A DNA stretch of 23,388 nucleotides from Crocosphaera chwakensis CCY0110 (GCF_000169335.1 NZ_AAXW01000069.1:1-23388); one strand, 5' to 3'. Positions 8,629 through 16,205 are shown, numbered from the stretch's first letter. The notes: generated from the letters alone by a model not told the origin. Made by a program: numbers and translations.

Positions 8629-8691
8629 TGGTTAACTCCTTAAATGTGTGTGTTGAGTTGAGTAATGAAGGATTAACTCCCTTCATTTATT

Positions 8692-8721
8692 CAATAGATT
8701 CGGACTCAGAAGTTTATGCAC
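8692..8721 (-). promoter_or_regulatory. Cluster promoter motif, copy 3 (8628 gene)
   Basis: GTGCATAAA at 8713-8721, gap of 15, CTATTG at 8692-8697 on the minus strand, 63 bases before the ATG. Confidence 0.75.
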
Positions 8722-8856
8722 AATTGATAGGATTTTGAGTAAAAATTATTTCTGATTCTTCAAACACCCTTTATTTATAGAAGTTCCCATACTTGTGCGA
8801 TACAGAGCTTATCCTTTTGATAGCAGTTTTCATATCGATAGACTAAAGAAGAAAAT

Positions 8857-8888
8857 AAAAAAATAGAAGCGAGACGAACTCACTTCTA
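8857..8888 (-). terminator. Terminator of the 8924-9508 gene (family copy A)
   Basis: TAGAAGCGAG (8864-8873) and CTCACTTCTA (8879-8888) form a ten-base stem, with one G-U pair in the minus-strand RNA and a five-base loop. Seven T follow on the minus strand. It is nearly identical to the terminators at 9634 and 10632. Confidence 0.88.
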
Positions 8889-8923
8889 TTATTATTTTCT
8901 GAAGTCAAAGAAACTTTTAAAAA

Positions 8924-9508
8924 TTATGAAGAGGGAGTGGAAACTGGTTCTTCGATAAAAGCTCGGATCTCAAGAGTCTCGGGTACAGTTTCAGGTGCGA
9001 CATAATTTTTTGAGTCAATTTCCTTGAAGTCTTGAGTTTCTTCTCTTCCCATTTTCTGTATTTGACCTTTATAGTTTTTCTGTAATTCTTCAGCTAATTC
9101 ATCACTAATAATACTGATTTTCCCTCCACTATTTGACGTTTTTTCTTCGACTTCGGACGTTTCTATCTCTATAATATCTGATACTGTTTCTGTCTCAGGA
9201 TTAGCAACATTTTCTAGTTCAATTTCATTCAATTCTTGAATTTTCTTAGTTGCTGTTTCTTTTTCTATTTGAACCTCTTGCTCTAATGTTTCAGCTAACT
9301 CATCACTTACCTCAGTTTCCATAATACTAATAGCAGGTTCTTCTTTTGATGTTTCTACCACTACCTCTTCAACCACCTCGGTAGCATCACTGGACAAGGG
9401 GACTAACTTTTTTCCTAATGAGTCAACGGTTTCTGCTTGTACACTTAATGGTAAAGCAACTAGGGGTAAACTAACGATGATAGCAGCAAATTTAGTTAAT
9501 TTCATCAT
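8924..9508 (-). CDS. Exported acidic protein, cassette paralogue A, 194 aa
   Basis: ATG at 9508 (MMKLTK) is chosen because the third paralogue begins MTKLTK at the same place; an ATG one codon later is also possible. An AGAGAGAG stretch precedes it. The signal peptide MMKLTKFAAIIVSLPLVALP...VQAE is nearly identical to that of the next gene. The mature part is very acidic (EVVEEVVVE, PAISIMETEVSDELAE, VSDIIEIETSE) and lacks cysteine. It shares the PAISI-METEV-DEL block with the 9699-10502 protein but has no full tandem repeats, and it ends EEPVSTPSS. It has its own promoter element (9554-9583) and terminator (8857-8888), so it is a self-contained cassette. Function unknown; high negative charge could suit cation binding in the envelope or matrix (inference). 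Confidence 0.82.
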   Translation of the reverse strand: MMKLTKFAAIIVSLPLVALPLSVQAETVDSLGKKLVPLSSDATEVVEEVVVETSKEEPAISIMETEVSDELAETLEQEVQIEKETATKKIQELNEIELENVANPETETVSDIIEIETSEVEEKTSNSGGKISIISDELAEELQKNYKGQIQKMGREETQDFKEIDSKNYVAPETVPETLEIRAFIEEPVSTPSS

Positions 9509-9553
9509 GGTTCTCTCTCTAATAATTGTTGATGTTTTATCCTTTCACTTAAC

Positions 9554-9583
9554 CTATAGATTGGGTTTAAGAAATTTATGCAC
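9554..9583 (-). promoter_or_regulatory. Cluster promoter motif, copy 4 (9508 gene)
   Basis: GTGCATAAA at 9575-9583, gap of 15, CTATAG at 9554-9559 on the minus strand, 45 bases before the ATG. The surrounding 90 bases are almost identical to those of copy 5. Confidence 0.8.
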
Positions 9584-9633
9584 ATTTGATAGTAGGTTGA
9601 AAAAAAATAATTAAATAAGTAGATATTTACTTC

Positions 9634-9663
9634 AAAAAAAAGAAGCGAGATAAACTCACTTCT
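9634..9663 (-). terminator. Terminator of the 9699-10502 gene (family copy B)
   Basis: AGAAGCGAG (9641-9649) pairs with CTCACTTCT (9655-9663), loop of five, followed on the minus strand by seven T. It has the same stem as the neighbouring cassette terminators. Confidence 0.88.
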
Positions 9664-9698
9664 ACTGTTACTATCTGAAGTCCAAAAAGCTTTTAAAA

Positions 9699-10502
9699 TT
9701 ACAAAAATGGGATGAAGGATTTAAAAAAGGAAAAAGGACCATCTTCCCCCTCGTCCGTTTCTACCTCAGAACTATCAGACACAGTTTCTGTCTCATCTTC
9801 AGTAGCATTTTCTGAGTCAATTTCTTCTGATTGTTGAGTTTCGTCTGTGACCATTTCCTGTTCTATTTGAACCTCGGAATTAAATTCTTCAACTAACTCA
9901 TCATTAACCTCAGTTTCGATAATACTAATGGCAGGTTCTTCTTCACTCTCATTTGTTTCTACTTCAAGACTATCAGACACAGTTGCTGTCTCATCTTCAG
10001 TAGCATTTTCTGAGTCAATTTCTTCTGATTGTTGAGTTTCGTCTGTGACCATTTCCTGTTCTATTTGAACCTCGGAATTAAATTCTTCAACTAACTCATC
10101 ATTAACCTCAGTTTCGATAATACTAATGGCAGGTTCTTCTTCACTCTCATTTGTTTCTACTTCAAGACTATCAGACACAGTTGCTGTCTCATCTTCAGTA
10201 GCATTTTCTGAGTCAATTTCTTCTGATTGTTGAGTTTCGTCTGTGACCATTTCCTGTTCTGTTTGAATCTCAGGGTTTAATGTTTCAGCTAACTCATCAT
10301 TAACCTCAGTTTCCATAATACTAATAGTAGGTTGTTCGATTGATGGTTCTACTACTACCTCTTCAACCACCTCGGTAGCACTATTGGATAACGGACTTAA
10401 TTCTTTTCTGTTTGAGTCAACGGTTTCTGCTTGTACACTTAAAGGTAAAGCAACTAGGGGTAAACTAACGACGATAGCAGCAAATTTAGTTAATTTCATC
10501 AT
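9699..10502 (-). CDS. Exported acidic repeat protein, cassette paralogue B, 267 aa
   Basis: ATG at 10502, with the same MMKLTK leader and VQAE cleavage region as paralogue A. Residues 58-123, 124-189 and 190-255 are three copies of a 66-residue, glutamate-rich unit that starts PAISI-IETEVNDEL (PTISI-METEVNDEL in copy 1) and ends SLEVETNESEEE. Copies 2 and 3 are almost identical. The protein ends in a hydrophobic aromatic tail (GPFSFFKSFIPFL), which could anchor or dock it. There is no cysteine in the mature part. It has its own cluster promoter (10554-10583) and terminator (9634-9663). The strongly acidic repeats suggest an extended, cation-binding extracytoplasmic protein, but I recognise no named family. 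Confidence 0.82.
   Translation of the reverse strand: MMKLTKFAAIVVSLPLVALPLSVQAETVDSNRKELSPLSNSATEVVEEVVVEPSIEQPTISIMETEVNDELAETLNPEIQTEQEMVTDETQQSEEIDSENATEDETATVSDSLEVETNESEEEPAISIIETEVNDELVEEFNSEVQIEQEMVTDETQQSEEIDSENATEDETATVSDSLEVETNESEEEPAISIIETEVNDELVEEFNSEVQIEQEMVTDETQQSEEIDSENATEDETETVSDSSEVETDEGEDGPFSFFKSFIPFL
9738..10331 (-). repeat. Three 198-bp in-frame direct repeats
   Basis: The string TCTGAGTCAA recurs at 9811, 10009 and 10207, a spacing of exactly 198 bp (66 codons). The two copies nearer the 3' end of the gene are almost identical; the copy next to the signal peptide is diverged in its first half. Confidence 0.95.
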
Positions 10503-10553
10503 GGTTCTCTCTCTGATTTTAATAGTTTTGGATGATTTATCCTTTCACTTAAC

Positions 10554-10583
10554 CTATAGATTGGGTTTGAGAAATTTATGCAC
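10554..10583 (-). promoter_or_regulatory. Cluster promoter motif, copy 5 (10502 gene)
   Basis: GTGCATAAA at 10575-10583, gap of 15, CTATAG at 10554-10559 on the minus strand, 51 bases before the ATG. Confidence 0.8.
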
Positions 10584-10631
10584 ATTTGATAGTAGGTTGA
10601 AAAAAAATAATTAAATAAGTGGATATTAAAT

Positions 10632-10664
10632 AAAAAAAATAGAAGCGAGACTAACTCACTTCTA
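10632..10664 (-). terminator. Terminator of the 10706-11101 gene (family copy C)
   Basis: TAGAAGCGAG (10640-10649) and CTCACTTCTA (10655-10664) form the same ten-base stem as copies A and B, with eight T following on the minus strand. Confidence 0.88.
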
Positions 10665-10705
10665 TTATTATTTTCTGAAAGGTAAAAAATAAAAATAATG
10701 AAAAC

Positions 10706-11101
10706 TTAGAATCCAGGAGGAAAAGCAGGACCATCATCAGAAACATCTAAATCAAGAAGACTGTTATGCAATGTTGAAGTACGACCATTATATTGATTAC
10801 GTTGATTGACACCATTCAAGTATTCAGTTCCATATTCTCCTGCTTTGTGGCCAATTTGACCCCCATAGTCCCTACCTAATTCTTCACCGAACTTACCACC
10901 AACGTAACCTCCTGCTGCCCCACCATAAGGCCCACCAACATAAGTCCCGGCCGCAGTTCCTCCTACTGCACCACCCACTCCTCCGACAAAGCTTCCTAAA
11001 TCTTGTCCTAATGCTTCGGCAGTTTGAGCTTGTACACTTGAGGATAAAGTAACTAAGGGTAAACTGACAACAATAGCAACGATTTTAGTTAATTTGGTCA
11101 T
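10706..11101 (-). CDS. Exported glycine-zipper-like protein, cassette paralogue C, 131 aa
   Basis: ATG at 11101 behind AGAGAAAGA. The leader MTKLTKIVAIVVSLPLVTL...VQAQ is clearly related to the leaders of paralogues A and B, but the mature protein is quite different. It is glycine-rich with many G-xxx-G steps (GSFVGGVGGAVGG, GTYVGGPYGGAAGG, YVGGKFGEELG), the pattern of glycine-zipper membrane or outer-membrane proteins. A polar tail ends DDGPAFPPGF. It has a cluster promoter (11176-11205) and the shared terminator. The same leader, promoter and terminator with unrelated cargo suggests cassette duplication followed by replacement or rapid change of the mature part (inference). It lies divergent to the CHAT gene. 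Confidence 0.83.
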   Translation of the reverse strand: MTKLTKIVAIVVSLPLVTLSSSVQAQTAEALGQDLGSFVGGVGGAVGGTAAGTYVGGPYGGAAGGYVGGKFGEELGRDYGGQIGHKAGEYGTEYLNGVNQRNQYNGRTSTLHNSLLDLDVSDDGPAFPPGF

Positions 11102-11175
11102 GATTCTTTCTCTAACTTAGTTGTACCATGAAGATAATTCATCGTGCTGTAGATGATTTATCCTTTACAGTTAGG

Positions 11176-11205
11176 CTATAGGTTGAGTCAAGAAACTTTA
11201 TGCAC
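11176..11205 (-). promoter_or_regulatory. Cluster promoter motif, copy 6 (11101 gene), overlaps CHAT start
   Basis: GTGCATAAA at 11197-11205, gap of 15, CTATAG at 11176-11181 on the minus strand, 74 bases before the 11101 ATG. The plus-strand ATG of the CHAT gene (11200-11202) lies inside the TTTATGCAC half. Confidence 0.78.
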
Positions 11206-13926
11206 CGTTTCTCTAAAATCCGTCAAAGTCTTATTTTCTTTCTCATTGGGTTGTTGTTTACTATAGCAATTATTCCAGTGAAGGTTTATGCCCATAATAT
11301 ACAGATTAGTCAAACCTTAAATTCTGGGTTAGAACTGGTTAAACAGGGACAACAATCTTATCAACTGGGACAGTTTCGAGATACGGTTGAGAATTTACAG
11401 CAAGCCATTACAATCTTTACTCAACAAGAAGATACCTTTAATAAAGCTATTACGTTAAGTAATTTATCTTTAGCTTATCAACAATTGGGAGAATGGGAAG
11501 AAGCAAAAACAGCTATCAATAAATGTTTTGAACTACTTGCATTTAAACCTAAAAATTCTGTTGATAATTTATCCAAACAACAAGCTCTTATTCTTGCACC
11601 TGCACTGAATATTTATGGACGTTTGTGGTATCAACAAGGACAAGGAGAACTTGCCCTTAATAGTTGGCGTAAAGCAACTCAAGTTTACCAAAAATTAAAC
11701 AAAAAAGAGGGAGTCATTAGCAGTCAAATTAATCAAATTCAAGCTTTACAAAGCTTAGGTTTGTATCAGCAAGCAAAAGAAATGTTTATAATTATCGAAC
11801 AAGGACTTAATGAAGTATCTTTATCATTACAAGTAAAAGGATGGAGAACGTTAGGAGAATTATGGCAAACCTCTGGAGATTTACAAGTCTCTGAAACAAT
11901 GTTAAATCGAAGCTTAGTGATTGCTCAAGAAATGGATGATGCTGAAGAAATGGGGAGAACTTTATTAAGTTTAGGTAATTACTATAGAGAACAAATTGAT
12001 TTAATTCAGGAAAGAGAAAATAAAAACAAAGTTTATGATACAAATTCTTGGCAATGTTTTGATAACAATATATCTCAAGAAATTTTATCTTTATCAGAAC
12101 AAGCTTCTAATGCTTATCAACAAGTGGGTTTTAACTCGATAAATCCTTCTCTTATCGTTAAAGCACAAATTAACCATTTAGATTTATTATTAAAGACGAA
12201 TCAAATTAGTCAAGCACAACAAATTACACCAACTATAAAGGTATTACAATTATCTCCTGGACAAAGTTCTATTTATGCTCAAATTAAATTAGCTAAAAAT
12301 CAAGCTTGTCTTCAACAAAAGTTAGCAGCTAAACCTAATCTTAGTTCTTGGGACAATATAGAAACTGCTTTACAAACAACCGTTCAACAAGCGAAAAAAT
12401 TAGATGATAAACGAGCTTTATCTTATAGTTTAGGTAATCTTGGAGGTTTCTATGAATACTTAAGTTTAGAATATAATCAATTAGACTTTTTATCACAAGC
12501 TCAACAATTAACTCAAGACGCTTTATTACTGGCACAACCTTCGCAAAATCCTGATATTGCCTATCTTTGGCAATGGCAACTTGGTAGAATATTTGCTAGT
12601 CAACAAGCAACAGAAAAAGCTATAATAGCTTACCAGGATACTGTTAAAACCCTGGAGCAAATTAGAGGGGATTTACTAACCATTAATACTGATGTTCAGT
12701 TTTCTTTTAGAGATAATGTTGAACCAATTTATCGACAATTGGTTAAACTGATTTTAACCAATTCTCCCGAACAAGGATTAAAATCTAATAAATTAGCCGA
12801 TATTATTGATTTAATTGATGCTTTACAATTAGCGGAATTAGAGAATTTTCTGCGCTGTGATTTAACTTCAGTTGCCACTAATCAATCAAATTTTGATACG
12901 ATTCAAGAAGCTGCTTTAATTTATCCAGTCATCCTTGAAGATAAATTTTATATTCTTTATAAACTCCCTAATCAATCTATTAACTACAAATTCACCGAAA
13001 TTCCTCAAACTGAAGTAGACAATACGCTTATTACATTACGAAAAGCATTAGGTAGTCAAGATAATCAAACCTTTATAGAAACCTCCCAAAAAGTTTATCA
13101 ATGGTTAATCAAACCTCTTGAAAATGATTTGGAAAATAGTCCTGAAGTAACAACCTTAGTTTTTGTGCTAGATGGTTATTTAAGAAATATCCCTATGGCA
13201 GTTTTATATGACAAAGAAAACCAAGAATATTTAGTCGAGAAAAAATACGCTTTAGCTTTACTTCCCAGTTCAAAATTATTAAATTTACAGCGCCCTTCTC
13301 AATCACTTAATGTTCTAGCTGCTGGTATTAGTGAACCTTTACAAGTTGAACAACGAAACTTTAGAGAAATTAAAGCCCAAGATGAAATAGAAATACTCAA
13401 AAAAATTGCTCCAACCGATGCTTTATTAAATGCTCAATTTACTCAAAATAATTTACGAAAAAAACTAGAAGATAATAATTTTTCAGTTCTTCATTTAGCC
13501 ACTCATGGTAATTTTAGTTCAGATCCCCAAGAGACTTATATTCTTGCTTATGGCGAATTATTAACCCCTAATGAGTTAAATAATTTATTAGGAATTGAAA
13601 CAAACCAAGGCATAAATGAGCTTGATTTATTAGTGCTTAGTGCTTGTCAAACCGCTTCTGGGGATAATCGTGCTACCCTAGGCTTAGCTGGTTTAGCGGT
13701 TAGAGCAGGAGCAAAAAGCACTCTGGCTAGTCTTTGGTTAGCCAATGATGATTTTACAATTCCTTTAATTCAACGTTTTTATGAAGAATTAACCAAAGGA
13801 GTTAGCAAAGCCGAAGCCCTTCATCAAGCTCAAAAATCCTTAGTTTATCAAGAATTTGATGGAATAAAACTGCTTAATTCTCCCTATAATTGGGGGGCTT
13901 ATGTTTTAGTCGGGAGTTGGCAATAA
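11200..13926 (+). CDS. Exported TPR-CHAT domain protein, 908 aa
   Basis: A CHAT-domain protein of the caspase/separase-like cysteine peptidase clan, preceded by TPR repeats. ATG at 11200 is the only in-frame start before the signal peptide (MHRFSKIRQSLIFFLIGLLF...VYAHN), since an in-frame TAG is at 11179. The ribosome site is poor. Residues about 40-500 are TPR-like helical pairs (AITLSNLSLAYQQLGEWEEA, LSYSLGNLGGFYEYL). The CHAT domain fills the last 350 residues, with the catalytic pair visible as LHLATHG (His769) and LVLSACQTASG (Cys816). It ends with the usual WGAYVLVGSW. In cyanobacteria such proteins are often found with DUF928 and ShlB-type transporters, as here. A secreted or periplasmic protease or scaffold role is inferred. 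No CRISPR genes are near, so it is not a Csx29-type effector. Confidence 0.93.
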   Translation: MHRFSKIRQSLIFFLIGLLFTIAIIPVKVYAHNIQISQTLNSGLELVKQGQQSYQLGQFRDTVENLQQAITIFTQQEDTFNKAITLSNLSLAYQQLGEWEEAKTAINKCFELLAFKPKNSVDNLSKQQALILAPALNIYGRLWYQQGQGELALNSWRKATQVYQKLNKKEGVISSQINQIQALQSLGLYQQAKEMFIIIEQGLNEVSLSLQVKGWRTLGELWQTSGDLQVSETMLNRSLVIAQEMDDAEEMGRTLLSLGNYYREQIDLIQERENKNKVYDTNSWQCFDNNISQEILSLSEQASNAYQQVGFNSINPSLIVKAQINHLDLLLKTNQISQAQQITPTIKVLQLSPGQSSIYAQIKLAKNQACLQQKLAAKPNLSSWDNIETALQTTVQQAKKLDDKRALSYSLGNLGGFYEYLSLEYNQLDFLSQAQQLTQDALLLAQPSQNPDIAYLWQWQLGRIFASQQATEKAIIAYQDTVKTLEQIRGDLLTINTDVQFSFRDNVEPIYRQLVKLILTNSPEQGLKSNKLADIIDLIDALQLAELENFLRCDLTSVATNQSNFDTIQEAALIYPVILEDKFYILYKLPNQSINYKFTEIPQTEVDNTLITLRKALGSQDNQTFIETSQKVYQWLIKPLENDLENSPEVTTLVFVLDGYLRNIPMAVLYDKENQEYLVEKKYALALLPSSKLLNLQRPSQSLNVLAAGISEPLQVEQRNFREIKAQDEIEILKKIAPTDALLNAQFTQNNLRKKLEDNNFSVLHLATHGNFSSDPQETYILAYGELLTPNELNNLLGIETNQGINELDLLVLSACQTASGDNRATLGLAGLAVRAGAKSTLASLWLANDDFTIPLIQRFYEELTKGVSKAEALHQAQKSLVYQEFDGIKLLNSPYNWGAYVLVGSWQ

Positions 13927-13999
13927 TTTCGCTTATGGATTCTTTTACCTAACTATAAATTGGGAACAATCACAACACATTGAAAGGGCTGCTCCTAGA

Positions 14000-14401
14000 C
14001 TAATATAGTCTAATTCTAAATGTTCCCTTAGGATAATTTCCTTCAATACTATTTCCGACACATGATCCTTGATGTTTTTGGTTGCCTCGTCTCATAAAGA
14101 TTACTGTGTTGCCTTCTCCACTTCCTCTAATTTCAGCATTTTCGCCTGGAAGGTTTGTATAACCCCGAAAGCTAAAATGATTGTTCCTGGTATTCTTATC
14201 GTCTACATAAACAATATCAAGTTCTCCTTTCCAGAATCCATATCCAACATGAGGATGTTCGCTCCAAGAAATAGTTGCACCATTGTAAGGTGAAGATGCT
14301 TTTTTCAATAATGAAAGACAATTTGCTGCACTAGCAGGCTGAATGTTAGTTACCAATAAAGCAATTCCAGAAGTAATACCTAGTAATGTCTGTAACTTCA
14401 T
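14000..14401 (-). CDS. Small exported protein with two cysteines, 133 aa
   Basis: ATG at 14401 with an AGGAGAG site about ten bases upstream. The signal peptide ends PASAAN. The mature part of about 108 residues is beta-rich and aromatic (WSEHPHVGYGFWKGELDIVYVDD, HFSFRGYTNLPG, GNTVIFMRRG). It has two cysteines (NCLSLL and GSCVGN) that could form one disulfide. No known family is recognised. The promoter element at 14444-14473 places it in the same regulon. Its stop codon lies in a perfect palindrome (TAGACTA-ATA-TAGTCTA, 13996-14012), which might serve as a weak bidirectional barrier towards the convergent CHAT gene. Confidence 0.8.
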   Translation of the reverse strand: MKLQTLLGITSGIALLVTNIQPASAANCLSLLKKASSPYNGATISWSEHPHVGYGFWKGELDIVYVDDKNTRNNHFSFRGYTNLPGENAEIRGSGEGNTVIFMRRGNQKHQGSCVGNSIEGNYPKGTFRIRLY

Positions 14402-14443
14402 AATCTAATTTTCTCTCCTAAGCTAAACAGTTGAGTTACTTAT

Positions 14444-14473
14444 TACTAGATACCAATCTCTAAATTTATGCAC
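14444..14473 (-). promoter_or_regulatory. Cluster promoter motif, copy 7 (14401 gene)
   Basis: GTGCATAAA at 14465-14473, gap of 15, CTAGTA at 14444-14449 on the minus strand, 42 bases before the ATG. Confidence 0.7.
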
Positions 14474-14552
14474 CCTACTTACAAAAACTAACTACTAGAT
14501 TGATCAGGACGTGCGTGAAGATATTTGCTAGTGATCTCCACACTACTATAAT

Positions 14553-14660
14553 CAATACTGGGTCTGGCTGCAGATCAATAGAAAAACCAGAGAAATTGTC
14601 GGTTGTTATATTGGTGACCGTTCCCGTGAATCGGAATCACTACCCAACACTTCTGCCTAG
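14553..14660 (+). pseudogene. IS1-family-like transposase remnant
   Basis: In the frame beginning CAA at 14553 I read QYWVWLQINRKTREIVGCYI, then GDRSRESESLPNTSA and a TAG at 14658. The motif W-L-x-I/L-x-R-x-T-R-E-I-V-x-x-Y-I-G-D-R-S-x-x-S is that of the catalytic domain of IS1-type transposases common in cyanobacteria. Only about 36 codons are left, with neither end and no visible terminal repeats or target duplication. It sits between two exported-protein genes. Confidence 0.65.
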
Positions 14661-14662
14661 TT

Positions 14663-14698
14663 ACGGCGTTTGAGGAGTATCTGATACTCAAACGCCGT
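14663..14698. repeat. Perfect 12-bp inverted repeat over the DUF928 stop codon
   Basis: ACGGCGTTTGAG (14663-14674) is complemented by CTCAAACGCCGT (14687-14698), with a 12-base spacer that itself can fold (GAGTATC/GATACTC). The right arm contains the last codons and TGA of the DUF928 gene. No T-run follows on either strand, so it is not a standard terminator. Confidence 0.75.
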
Positions 14699-15419
14699 TA
14701 CCAAAAGATTCTTGACTCAATTTTTCTTGATTAATAGCTTCTAAAAGATTTAGCCAAGCCTTATTTAAGTCAGAATCTTCAGGATTAGTAAAATATTGTT
14801 CAGCTAAAGTATTAATGGCATCGTACCAAATTTCGTTATCTTGATAGATAAGATAATCTTCTTTTTCAGCCGAATTTAATTGATTATTTAGTTCAGCCGA
14901 TATAGGAACTCGCTTAACCCATCCTTCCAGGACTAAATCGGGATCATCGGTAGTATTTCCTGTACAATAAGCTATTAATTTCCAGCGATAAAGTTTATCA
15001 ACTTCTAGAGCATATTGAGGTTGTTTTAAAACGGGAATTTTCATCAGTCCCGACCCTTGACTTAGTTGAAGTGAGGTTTGATAAATATTTTTTAAAGAAT
15101 TTTGTTGGGGGTCTTCAATAATAAATTGAATCTCTTTTATATCTTGGGGTTGATAAGGAATATAAAACCAAAAAGTGGGATGAGAAGAGACAGTAAAATC
15201 TTTACCATTATAAGCAGCCAAAGCCGTAAGGGGTAAAGAAGTATTCTGACAAATGGCATCCGGTCGAGTTCCACCAGGGGTCGGCTTTCCTGGGGGAGTT
15301 CCTGTTTCTGGTGCCGGGGGAAGTTCTGCCCTTAATAATACAGGCAATTGGTTACTGTTAATTAACGTTAAAAAAGCAATACAAAAAATTACTTTTGTGA
15401 AGTAAGATATTTTTTTCAT
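14688..15419 (-). CDS. DUF928 family exported protein, 243 aa
   Basis: ATG at 15419; the signal peptide ends near LLRAE. A Pro/Gly-rich linker follows (PPAPETGTPPGKPTPGGTRP), then the DUF928 body. Its features are PLTALAAYNGKDFTVSSHPTFWFYIPY, an ill-conserved beta strand region with PQQNSLKNIYQTSL, LEVDKLYRWKLIAYC, and LVLEGWVKRVP. These match the family pattern of conserved threonine-phenylalanine-tryptophan-phenylalanine-tyrosine, YRWK and W-V-R. The C-terminal part is helical. DUF928 proteins are cyanobacterial and are often encoded with CHAT proteins and FhaC/ShlB-type transporters, as in this window. The role is unknown, probably periplasmic. A cluster promoter copy lies only 25 bases upstream of the start. 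The 3' end abuts an IS1 remnant through an inverted repeat. Confidence 0.9.
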   Translation of the reverse strand: MKKISYFTKVIFCIAFLTLINSNQLPVLLRAELPPAPETGTPPGKPTPGGTRPDAICQNTSLPLTALAAYNGKDFTVSSHPTFWFYIPYQPQDIKEIQFIIEDPQQNSLKNIYQTSLQLSQGSGLMKIPVLKQPQYALEVDKLYRWKLIAYCTGNTTDDPDLVLEGWVKRVPISAELNNQLNSAEKEDYLIYQDNEIWYDAINTLAEQYFTNPEDSDLNKAWLNLLEAINQEKLSQESFGNGV

Positions 15420-15444
15420 CGTCTTTACTATTTCTACTTTTTTA

Positions 15445-15474
15445 TTTTAGAGATAAACAAAAGCCTTTATGCAC
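15445..15474 (-). promoter_or_regulatory. Cluster promoter motif, copy 8 (DUF928 gene)
   Basis: GTGCATAAA at 15466-15474, gap of 15, CTAAAA at 15445-15450 on the minus strand, 25 bases before the ATG. It is the shortest leader of the set. Confidence 0.68.
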
Positions 15475-15620
15475 TTAGGAACTAAACGTTAATTAAAATT
15501 AATCTCTAACCAGCTTATAAAACCCCTTCAAACGCTTACTTATCAATTTGGATCAGTTCTCTTTCCCTACTCATTTTGACTTATTGATGATCAACATAAA
15601 ATTGTCTTGTTTCTGAAAAT

Positions 15621-15656
15621 TCAGGATATAACAAAATTAAAAATCTTATATCCTGA
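15621..15656 (-). terminator. Hairpin, probable terminator of the 15693-16205 gene
   Basis: TCAGGATATAA (15621-15631) pairs perfectly with TTATATCCTGA (15646-15656) around a 14-base A/T loop. ATTTTC follows on the minus strand, a weak T-run. It lies about 37 bases past the stop codon. Confidence 0.5.
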
Positions 15657-15692
15657 CTCATTAGTTTTATCATGACAAAGGTTTATCTAATC

Positions 15693-16205
15693 TTAGTTTA
15701 GTAAGTAACCAAGCTCCTCAATTTGACCGGATGGAAATTCTATCAAGGCAGATGAATAGTCGTTAATGTTAACTTCCAACAGATATGTTCCGCTTGAATA
15801 CACAGAAAAGGTTATCCCCCCAATATATTCATCTTCATAGGGATCTTCCATATTCATATCTTCGTAAGAAAAAGAGCAATTGACCCTATCCCCTTCATGT
15901 AGTTGTAGAGATCGACCATTATCGTTAGGTTCAATCTGAAAATAAGTGTTTGGCGTATCGCAGGTTAACGTCCAATTGGCCATTACATTTTCAACAACAA
16001 CATCATATTTTGATTGAACAGCAAAATGAGAACCTGAATCAGTTTCGGTACTAGGCGCACTAGGAACCCAAGTGCTAGGATCTACAAACGTATTCTCAAA
16101 AATTGTGCCATCAAAAAACCCTGCTTTAGCTGGAACCACAGTACAAGCAATGACGCTTATGCCTAAAAGTGCTTTAAAAATTAGAGATTTTGCATTGAGT
16201 TTCAT
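15693..16205 (-). CDS. Exported beta-sandwich-like protein, 170 aa
   Basis: ATG at 16205 with an AAGG ribosome site. The signal peptide ends VPAKAG. The mature part is beta-rich and acidic: YDVVVENVMANWTLTCD, FQIEPNDNG, LHEGDRVNCSFSYED, GGITFSVYSSGTYLLEVNI. Two cysteines (LTCDTP and VNCSFS) could pair. The run G-T-Y-L-L-E-V recalls pre-peptidase-type beta sandwiches, but the likeness is weak and I name no family. The promoter element at 16282-16311 lies just past the stop of the TpsB gene. That puts it downstream of, but probably transcribed apart from, the transporter. Confidence 0.8.
   Translation of the reverse strand: MKLNAKSLIFKALLGISVIACTVVPAKAGFFDGTIFENTFVDPSTWVPSAPSTETDSGSHFAVQSKYDVVVENVMANWTLTCDTPNTYFQIEPNDNGRSLQLHEGDRVNCSFSYEDMNMEDPYEDEYIGGITFSVYSSGTYLLEVNINDYSSALIEFPSGQIEELGYLLN

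Noticed and set aside
11200..13926. The TPR-CHAT protein as a CRISPR-associated Csx29-type effector.
   Set aside because: It has a signal peptide and no Cas genes or CRISPR array nearby; the DUF928/TpsB context fits the secreted CHAT group.
13962..14027. GGGAACA/TGTTCCC long-range pairing as a terminator between the convergent CHAT and 14000 genes.
   Set aside because: The arms are 52 bases apart with no T-run; the palindrome at 13996-14012 is also without a T-run.
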